Shown: piece by piece, positions 7,122-11,647 of the stretch
Layout of the letters: each line of letters opens with the position of its first letter
How positions within the stretch are numbered: position 1 is the first letter of the stretch
From: Bacillota bacterium
GTDB lineage: Bacteria > Bacillota > Clostridia > Lachnospirales > Anaerotignaceae
Direction: 5' to 3'
DNA length: 11,647 bases
Assembly (NCBI GenBank): GCA_017547125.1
Contig: JAFYQL010000170.1
Location: 1 to 11,647 of the forward strand
Made by a program: the position numbers and the translations under genes
The notes under the pieces: model-generated
The model's database searches: none
What the model was told of the DNA's origin: nothing
Seen by the model: the letters and a program-made list of their open reading frames with translations, nothing else

Positions 7122-7665
7122 AGCTTTCCATCTGCTTTCCTAAAAAGCCTGCTGCACTTTGGGCAAGTTTGCTTTCAACATCGCCCATTTTTTTGTCATG
7201 TGAAAGAAATACAACTGCACCAAGCACGTCACCTTCACAGATGATAGGTGTGATAAGCTGATAGTTATATGAGTCGGCATTGTCGTCTTCAAGAAGAGGT
7301 ACAAAGTTGCTTTCATTACGTTTGGCAGTAAGCGTGCTTCTTGAGTTGATGCATTTTTCCATAGCATCTGAAATGTGCTTTTCGTAGAAGTCTTTTTTGG
7401 GTCCGCCTGAAACGGCAATAATCTGGTCCTTGTCTATTATGCAGGTGATCACACCTGCGGTCTGCGCAAGGCTTTCGGCATATTCTTTGGCAAAAGAGCC
7501 AAGCTCGCCAATGGGTGAATATTTTTTGAGTATAATTTCGCCCTCTCTGTCGGTGAAAATTTCAAGCGGGTCGCCTTCTCTTATTCTTAATGTTCTTCTG
7601 ATTTCCTTTGGAATTACAACTCTGCCTAAATCATCTATTCTTCTTACTATTCCGGTTGCTTTCAT
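7120..7665 (-). CDS. spoVT: Stage V sporulation protein T, AbrB-family regulator, 181 aa
   Basis: SpoVT is a DNA-binding regulator that, in Bacillus, tunes forespore sigma-G genes and spore germination. Residues 1-52 form the AbrB swapped-hairpin DNA-binding domain. It begins MKATGIVRRIDDLGRVVIPK and continues EIRRTLRIREG, which from memory matches the Bacillus protein almost residue for residue. Residues ~55-181 form the GAF-like ligand or dimer domain, ending AAGFLGKQME as in known SpoVT proteins. Length is close to the Bacillus protein (178 aa). The ATG at 7665 is chosen because AAGGAG lies eight bases upstream and the conserved N-terminus starts there; the in-frame extension to 7710 overlaps the likely promoter. 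The gene is monocistronic and divergent from the acyltransferase gene. Its presence points to a sporulating lineage, although some non-sporulating Clostridia retain it. Confidence 0.95.
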   Translation of the reverse strand: MKATGIVRRIDDLGRVVIPKEIRRTLRIREGDPLEIFTDREGEIILKKYSPIGELGSFAKEYAESLAQTAGVITCIIDKDQIIAVSGGPKKDFYEKHISDAMEKCINSRSTLTAKRNESNFVPLLEDDNADSYNYQLITPIICEGDVLGAVVFLSHDKKMGDVESKLAQSAAGFLGKQMES

Positions 7666-7701
7666 ATTATCTTCTCCTTGTATGTGGTTTTGTCCCGCTA
7701 T

Positions 7702-7731
7702 TAGTATCACTCATTTTTTTGAAATTATGAG
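7702..7731 (-). promoter_or_regulatory. Candidate sporulation-sigma (sigma-G/F-like) promoter of spoVT
   Basis: On the minus strand, CTCATA (7726-7731) is separated by 17 bp from GATACTA (7702-7708). The -10 differs from the sigma-G form CATACTA at one base, and the -35 keeps the core CATA of the forespore-sigma pattern. The start would lie near 7695, giving a leader of about 30 bases. No good sigma-A pair sits at this distance. Bacillus spoVT is known to use sigma-G, which makes the match more plausible but does not prove it. Confidence 0.38.
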
Positions 7732-7847
7732 TTGTATTAGAAATATTAAGGTGATGGATAATTGTGGATGTGATGAAAAATAATGGCAAATAATTGATAT
7801 AAATGCAAAATTTTAAATGGTGATTAACAGTAATTTAACCGTAAATA

Positions 7848-7876
7848 TTGAAAAAAATATTACAAAGGGGTATAAT
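7848..7876 (+). promoter_or_regulatory. Sigma-A type promoter for the acyltransferase-symporter unit
   Basis: TTGAAA (7848-7853, five of six consensus bases) is separated by 17 bp from a perfect TATAAT (7871-7876). Transcription should start near 7883, about 70 bases before the chosen start codon. This rules out the longer reading frame that begins at 7817. Confidence 0.75.
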
Positions 7877-7951
7877 ATACGAGATTTTTATGGATTTTAT
7901 TACAATTTTATAAATAAAAGGTGTTTTTCCTTTATTTTGGGGGATAATTTA

Positions 7952-9172
7952 GTGGCAGAAAAGAAGAAAAAAGAAAAATGGATCAAGCCAAGACACAAAT
8001 GGGCGTTTGCGCTGGTTATGTCTGTTATGGGTCCGTTTACAAAGTGGAAGTATGGCGTTGAAGTTCAGAAATTTAAAGAACAGGGCGACAGACCATACCT
8101 TATTATGATGAACCATCAGACTGGTTTTGACCAGTTTTTTGTAGCGATGGCATTTAAGGGTGCTATATATTTTATATCAACAGAAGACATTTTCTCACTT
8201 GGATGGGTGTCATCTATCATAAAATACCTTGCGGCGCCTATTTCAATCAAAAAGCAGGCGGGTGATGTTCAGGCTGTTATGAACTGTATGAGGGTTGCAA
8301 AAGAAGGCGGTACAATCTGCCTTTCGCCTGAAGGAAACAGAACATACAGCGGCAGAACAGTTTATATAAGCCCTGCTATTGCAAAGCTTGCAAAGGGACT
8401 CAGACTTCCGATTGCTATTTTCAAAATTGAAGGCGGCTACGGAGTTCAGCCAAGATGGAGCGATGTTGTGCGTAAGGGCAAAATGAAGGCTTATGTGTCA
8501 CGTGTTATTGAGCCGGAAGAATACAAATCACTTTCAAATGATGAGTTTTACGAAATGATTGTAAACGAACTTCATGTTGATGAGTCATCTGCAAGCGGTA
8601 CATTCCACCATAAAAACACTGCAGAGTATATGGAAAGAGCAGTTTATGTATGCCCATACTGTGGTTTTTCAGAGTTTGAAAGCCATGGTGATACAGTTGA
8701 ATGCAAAACTTGCGGAAGAAAGATAAAATATCTTCCTACAAAGGAAATGGAAGGTGTAGGATTCGAGTTTCCGTTTAAGTTTATGGCACAGTGGAACGAT
8801 TATCAGTACGATTTTGTTAATAAAACAGACCTTTCACAGTATGAAAATGTACCTGTATTTTGCGACACAGCATCTTTAAGACAGGTTTTTGTAAATAAAT
8901 TTAAAAAACTTCTTCGAGAAAGTGCTGAAATGAAGCTTTACGGCAACAGAGTTGTTCTTGATGAAGGCAAGGAAAATGAAATGGTGTTAAGCTTTGATGA
9001 TATTACAACAGTTACTGTTTTAGGTAAAAACAAGCTTAATATTTATTATAAAAATGATGTGTATCAGTTTAAGGGCAGCAAGAGATTTAATGCTGTTAAA
9101 TATGTAAATATCTATTACAGATACTGCAACATCAAAAAAGGAGATACAAATGGAAAATTTTTGGGATTATAG
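7952..9172 (+). CDS. PlsC-type 1-acylglycerol-3-phosphate acyltransferase-like protein with zinc ribbon and C-terminal extension, 406 aa
   Basis: The first ~210 residues are a PlsC/LPLAT acyltransferase domain: NHQTGFD (54-60) is the catalytic H-x4-D (His55, Asp60), and SPEGNRT (125-131) is the phosphate-binding block. The enzyme probably transfers an acyl chain to lysophosphatidate or a related lipid at the inner membrane face. A zinc ribbon follows with Cys234, Cys237, Cys251 and Cys254 (C-x2-C-x13-C-x2-C). The last ~140 residues (about 260-400) are mixed charged and beta-rich, perhaps PH-like, without a motif I can name. Classical PlsC proteins are ~200-250 aa, so the second half is an addition. 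The start is GTG at 7952, with GGGGG eight bases upstream and a promoter at 7848-7876; the in-frame upstream extension is rejected. Its last 23 bases overlap the next gene. Confidence 0.85.
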   Translation: MAEKKKKEKWIKPRHKWAFALVMSVMGPFTKWKYGVEVQKFKEQGDRPYLIMMNHQTGFDQFFVAMAFKGAIYFISTEDIFSLGWVSSIIKYLAAPISIKKQAGDVQAVMNCMRVAKEGGTICLSPEGNRTYSGRTVYISPAIAKLAKGLRLPIAIFKIEGGYGVQPRWSDVVRKGKMKAYVSRVIEPEEYKSLSNDEFYEMIVNELHVDESSASGTFHHKNTAEYMERAVYVCPYCGFSEFESHGDTVECKTCGRKIKYLPTKEMEGVGFEFPFKFMAQWNDYQYDFVNKTDLSQYENVPVFCDTASLRQVFVNKFKKLLRESAEMKLYGNRVVLDEGKENEMVLSFDDITTVTVLGKNKLNIYYKNDVYQFKGSKRFNAVKYVNIYYRYCNIKKGDTNGKFLGL

Positions 9173-10535
9173 TGTATGGGCAACATACAACGTAATAGCA
9201 ATATTACTTATAAGCCTTCTTGTGGCAAACATACTTAAAAGAAGAATACCACTTCTTCAGGCATCACTTATACCTACTTCAGTACTTGGCGGCGGTATAA
9301 TAATTGTAGTTGCCGGTGTATACAAGATTTTTACAGGCAACATTATGTTTGATGAGCCTTTCTTTGCTGGCAGAGGCACAGCGACACTTGAGCTTCTTAC
9401 ATATCATACTCTTGCACTTGGCTTTATTGCGTCAACTTTCAAGTCATCTGAAGGCAAGCTGTCAAAGCAGAGAACAGTTGAAATTTTCAATACTGGTGTA
9501 ACAACTGTTGCAACATATCTTCTTCAGGCTATTATTGGTGTTAGTATTTCTATGCTTGCAGCTGTGCTTATGAAAGACTTTTTTGCTGCGGCAGGTGTGC
9601 TTCTTCCATTTGGTTACGGACAGGGTACAGGTCAGGCGCTTAACTACGGAAATATGTATGAAACACAGTTTGGTTTCGCAGGCGGTAAAAGCTTTGGTTT
9701 AACAATCGCTGCACTTGGTTTTTTAAGTGCAAGTATCGGCGGTGTTATTCACCTTAATATCCTTAGAAAAAGCAAGAAAATTACAATAACAAAAAAAGTG
9801 GAAGGCAAAATAAGCTCTGAAGAAATTCAGTCTGATGATGAAATTCCTATGCAGGAAAGCATTGACAAGATGACTGTTCAGATTGCGCTTATTGCAGTTG
9901 CATACGTATTAACATATTTAATTATGCTTGTGCTTGGCAATATGGTGCCTGGAATGAAATCTATTGTTTATGGTTTCAACTTCCTTCTTGGTGTTCTTTC
10001 AACAACAGTTGTTAAGTTTGTTATGCGCAAGTTCAGAAAGGTTAACCTTATTCACAGACAGTATATAAACAACTTCCTTATGACAAGAGCAAGCAACCTT
10101 TTCTTTGACATTATGGTGGTTTCAGGTGTTGCGGCAATTCGTCTCAGCGTGCTTGAAGACTATTGGGGCGTAATACTTATAATGGGTGTTGCAGGCCTTG
10201 TTGTTACATATATTTACAACTATATTGTGGCAAAAACATTATTCAAGGATTATGCTGAAGAACAGTTCCTTACAATGTTTGGCATGCTTACAGGTACAGC
10301 AAGTACAGGTATTATTCTTTTAAGAGAAATTGACGGAGAATTTAAGTCACCTGCTTCTGACAACATGGTTTATCAGAACTTCCCGGCAATTGCTTTTGGT
10401 TTCCCTATGATGATACTTGCAACTATGGCTCCGGTTAAGCTTGGAGTTTCATTCGCAGTTTTTGTTGCATATTTTGTGGTGATGAACATAATTCTTTTCA
10501 GAAGTATTCTTTTCAAAAAATTAAAAAGAAAATAA
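9150..10535 (+). CDS. Sodium:glutamate symporter (GltS/ESS) family protein, 461 aa
   Basis: This integral membrane carrier has about 10-12 hydrophobic segments in two halves, separated by a charged cytoplasmic loop (about 206-240). The first half ends with FGYGQGTGQALNYG (154-167) and GGKSFGLTIAALG (178-190). The second half carries GMLTGTASTG (378-387). These paired Gly-rich re-entrant motifs resemble the GltS/ESS family (COG0786), whose classical members import glutamate with sodium. The motifs differ from the GGHGT seen in E. coli GltS, so the substrate may not be glutamate. The start ATG has AAAGGAG seven bases upstream, lying inside the end of the acyltransferase gene; the 23-nt overlap suggests translational coupling. 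A terminator follows the stop. Confidence 0.75.
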   Translation: MENFWDYSVWATYNVIAILLISLLVANILKRRIPLLQASLIPTSVLGGGIIIVVAGVYKIFTGNIMFDEPFFAGRGTATLELLTYHTLALGFIASTFKSSEGKLSKQRTVEIFNTGVTTVATYLLQAIIGVSISMLAAVLMKDFFAAAGVLLPFGYGQGTGQALNYGNMYETQFGFAGGKSFGLTIAALGFLSASIGGVIHLNILRKSKKITITKKVEGKISSEEIQSDDEIPMQESIDKMTVQIALIAVAYVLTYLIMLVLGNMVPGMKSIVYGFNFLLGVLSTTVVKFVMRKFRKVNLIHRQYINNFLMTRASNLFFDIMVVSGVAAIRLSVLEDYWGVILIMGVAGLVVTYIYNYIVAKTLFKDYAEEQFLTMFGMLTGTASTGIILLREIDGEFKSPASDNMVYQNFPAIAFGFPMMILATMAPVKLGVSFAVFVAYFVVMNIILFRSILFKKLKRK

Positions 10536-10540
10536 AATTT

Positions 10541-10570
10541 AAAGGCTGTGAACATTCGCACAGCCTTTTT
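10541..10570 (+). terminator. Intrinsic terminator after the symporter gene
   Basis: AAAGGCTGTG (10541-10550) pairs with CACAGCCTTT (10559-10568) around an eight-base loop, ending in five T (10566-10570). It lies five bases after the stop and separates the symporter unit from the small RNA locus. Confidence 0.92.
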
Positions 10571-10590
10571 GTTTATTTTACATGTGATTG

Positions 10591-10614
10591 GTTGACAATT
10601 TTTAAAAAGTCAAC
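10591..10614. repeat. Inverted repeat GTTGAC-N12-GTCAAC over the small-RNA promoter
   Basis: GTTGAC (10591-10596) and GTCAAC (10609-10614) form a perfect 6-bp dyad. The left arm covers the -35 box and the right arm abuts the -10 box. A dimeric repressor bound here would block RNA polymerase. The matching arms could also be chance in an AT-rich spacer, since TTGAC is part of the -35 itself. Confidence 0.42.
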
Positions 10615-10620
10615 TATATT
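10592..10620 (+). promoter_or_regulatory. Strong sigma-A promoter for a free-standing small RNA
   Basis: A perfect TTGACA (10592-10597) is separated by exactly 17 bp from TATATT (10615-10620, five of six). It is the best promoter in the window. It follows a terminator and has no protein-coding gene downstream on its strand before the edge. Confidence 0.75.
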
Positions 10621-10626
10621 TAAATT

Positions 10627-10704
10627 ATAAGAGGTTAGCAGTGTAAGGTCTTTTTCGACCCCAATCTGAGCATCATTATAATTGATGCGGAAACCTCTTT
10701 TTTA
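10627..10704 (+). ncRNA. Candidate structured small RNA, about 75 nt, with its own terminator
   Basis: The RNA starts where the 10592-10620 promoter predicts. AAGAGGTT (10629-10636) pairs perfectly with AACCTCTT (10692-10699), which runs into six T (10698-10703). Inside are two hairpins: GGTC/GACC (10647-10650 with 10657-10660, loop TTTTTC) and GCATCA/TGATGC (10670-10675 with 10683-10688, loop TTATAAT). The result is a three-way junction with single-stranded joining segments at 10637-10646 and 10661-10669. I do not recognise the family: it is not a tRNA, SRP RNA, 6S RNA or a riboswitch class I know. The next gene is convergent, so it is not a leader. A trans-acting or protein-binding RNA is possible. 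No open reading frame of note lies within it. Confidence 0.55.
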
Positions 10705-10747
10705 TTTTTGGTTTTGAGAGTGGACTGTGATTTTACAGTATATTGAG

Positions 10748-10785
10748 AAAAAATAAAAAGGTGTATGGATTATCCATACACCTTT
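10748..10785 (-). terminator. Terminator of the aldo/keto reductase, possibly bidirectional
   Basis: The 13-bp stem AAAGGTGTATGGA (10757-10769) with TCCATACACCTTT (10773-10785) has a three-base loop. On the minus strand it is followed by an almost pure T stretch (10759 down to 10748), making it a strong terminator for the reductase five bases after its stop. The plus side is also T-rich (10783-10790), so it may stop plus-strand read-through as well. Between this and the small RNA (10705-10747) I see nothing convincing. Confidence 0.88.
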
Positions 10786-10789
10786 ATTT

Positions 10790-11647
10790 TTATCTCTGAA
10801 GTTTTGCTCTTTGAACGCAGATGTCAGCCCATTTTGGAATTTTTGAAAGTACCTGAGTAAAGTTTTCAAGTTCCTGTGGAATATCAATGTTCTGCGGACA
10901 AATCTGTGTGCATTTTCCGCATTTGATACAAGCTGAAGGAAGTCTGTTTTCTTCAAGTGCATCAAGGTACATAACTGAGTTTGTGCTTGGTGCAATCTTG
11001 ATTTCGTTGTAAGTTGAAAGGAATTTTGGAATATCAAGCTCCATTGGGCAGCCTGAAGTACAGTATTTGCATGCAGTACAAGGAACTGAAGATTTCATAC
11101 CTTCTGCGATTGAAAGAATAAGTTCTTTTTCTTCGTCTGAAAGTGGTTTTTCTTCTGCGAAAGTCTTTGCATTGTCAATCATCTGTGCTGTGTTTGACAT
11201 ACCGCTTAAGATAACTGCGATGTTTGGAAGATCCTGAAGGAAACGAAGTGACCATGATGCGATTGAGTCGTCAGGACGTTTTTCTTTAAGAAGTGCTTCG
11301 TCTTTTTCGCTGAGTTTGGCAAGCTTGCCGCCGCGTACAGGTTCCATTACCCAAACAGGAATGCCGCGTTTTGTAAGGAGTTCATATTTTTCTTTTGCCT
11401 GCTGAAGTGTCCAGTCAAGGTAGTTGAGCTGAATCTGAACAAATTCCATTTCACTGCCGTATTCATCAAGGAATTTTTCAAGGGCTGCATTGCCGCTATG
11501 TGTTGAAAAACCTAAATGTTTGATTCTGCCAAGACGTTTCTGTTCAACAAAGTAGTCGATAATACCCCACTGTGGGTCTGTATAAACAGGAATTGAGTTT
11601 TCGTATACGTTATGTAAGAGGTAGAAATCGAAGTAGTCTACCTTGCA
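10790..11647 (-). CDS. Aldo/keto reductase with C-terminal two-cluster ferredoxin domain (N-terminus cut by window edge)
   Basis: The frame is open from the right edge to a TAA at 10790, giving 285 visible residues; by family length roughly 80-100 N-terminal residues are missing. The visible part starts in the TIM barrel at VDYFDFYLLHN, whose His (visible residue 12) is the expected catalytic histidine. It continues with GFSTHSG, QLNYLDW, MEPVRGGKLA and LSGMSN, all typical of predicted oxidoreductases of the aldo/keto reductase superfamily (COG1453). The C-terminus holds two C-x2-C-x2-C-x3-CP motifs (visible Cys 190/193/196/200 and 240/243/246/250), each able to bind a [4Fe-4S] cluster, so electrons may come from ferredoxin as well as or instead of NAD(P)H. 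The substrate is unknown. It has its own terminator and is convergent with the small RNA. Confidence 0.9.
   Translation of the reverse strand, partial: CKVDYFDFYLLHNVYENSIPVYTDPQWGIIDYFVEQKRLGRIKHLGFSTHSGNAALEKFLDEYGSEMEFVQIQLNYLDWTLQQAKEKYELLTKRGIPVWVMEPVRGGKLAKLSEKDEALLKEKRPDDSIASWSLRFLQDLPNIAVILSGMSNTAQMIDNAKTFAEEKPLSDEEKELILSIAEGMKSSVPCTACKYCTSGCPMELDIPKFLSTYNEIKIAPSTNSVMYLDALEENRLPSACIKCGKCTQICPQNIDIPQELENFTQVLSKIPKWADICVQRAKLQR

Noticed and set aside
7666..7710. A 15-codon N-terminal extension of SpoVT
   Set aside because: The conserved family N-terminus begins at the internal Met encoded at 7665, which has AAGGAG at good distance; the extension overlaps the likely promoter.
7890..7913. 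Seven-codon upstream reading frame in the acyltransferase leader
   Set aside because: It has no convincing ribosome site and no regulatory codon run; short frames like this occur often by chance in AT-rich DNA.
7817..7951. A 45-codon N-terminal extension of the acyltransferase
   Set aside because: It overlaps the strong TTGAAA/TATAAT promoter at 7848-7876, has no ribosome site, and encodes residues unlike an acyltransferase N-terminus. The GTG at 7952 has GGGGG upstream.
10627..10704. tRNA or hammerhead-ribozyme reading of the small RNA
   Set aside because: The closing stem is tRNA-sized, but there is no anticodon arm or T-arm in the right order. CTGA and GGAAAC flank one stem, yet the hammerhead core CUGANGA...GAAA and its cleavage site are absent.
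1..11647. Mobile element, prophage, CRISPR or defence island
   Set aside because: I found no transposase, integrase, phage gene, regular direct repeats or attachment-site duplications; codon use and gene spacing look uniform across the window.

Overview
The window looks like chromosomal DNA from a low-GC, Gram-positive, probably spore-forming anaerobe of the class Clostridia (Bacillota). The case rests on a full-length SpoVT-type regulator with an N-terminus nearly identical (from memory) to the Bacillus protein, strong AGGAGG-like ribosome sites, AT-rich spacers with sigma-A type promoters, short intrinsic terminators after most transcription units, and a ferredoxin-type aldo/keto reductase and radical SAM protein typical of anaerobes. 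Genus cannot be fixed from this sequence. I see no phage, transposon, CRISPR array, rRNA or tRNA.

Layout. (a) 1-1878, minus strand: a likely operon reading radical SAM protein -> unrecognised membrane protein -> SHOCT-like protein cut by the left edge. (b) 1879-2144: a divergent promoter region with a sigma-A type promoter for each side and a 12-bp palindrome in the ddl leader. (c) 2145-4043, plus: ddl and murI, which make D-Ala-D-Ala and D-Glu for peptidoglycan, closed by a terminator. (d) 4063-5765, plus: wecB (UDP-GlcNAc 2-epimerase) and an SseB-domain protein, closed by a terminator. (e) 5808-6584, plus: a peptidase S51 (PepE-like) protein with its own terminator. (f) 6621-7121, plus: a small rhodanese lipoprotein, convergent with (g) spoVT on the minus strand, 7120-7665. 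(h) 7848-10570, plus: an unusual acyltransferase with a zinc ribbon and extra C-terminal domain, overlapping by 23 nt a GltS-like sodium:glutamate symporter family protein, then a terminator. (i) 10591-10704, plus: a free-standing promoter, an inverted repeat over that promoter, and an approximately 75-nt structured RNA with its own terminator-like closing stem; no protein gene follows it on the same strand. (j) 10748-11647, minus: an aldo/keto reductase with a C-terminal two-cluster ferredoxin domain, cut by the right edge.

The common thread is cell-envelope supply (ddl, murI, wecB, acyltransferase) among housekeeping and accessory genes. Most genes are ordinary core genes. The items most worth a second look are the candidate small RNA with its operator-like dyad, the acyltransferase/zinc-ribbon fusion coupled to a transporter, the sporulation-sigma-like promoter of spoVT, and the unrecognised membrane protein.
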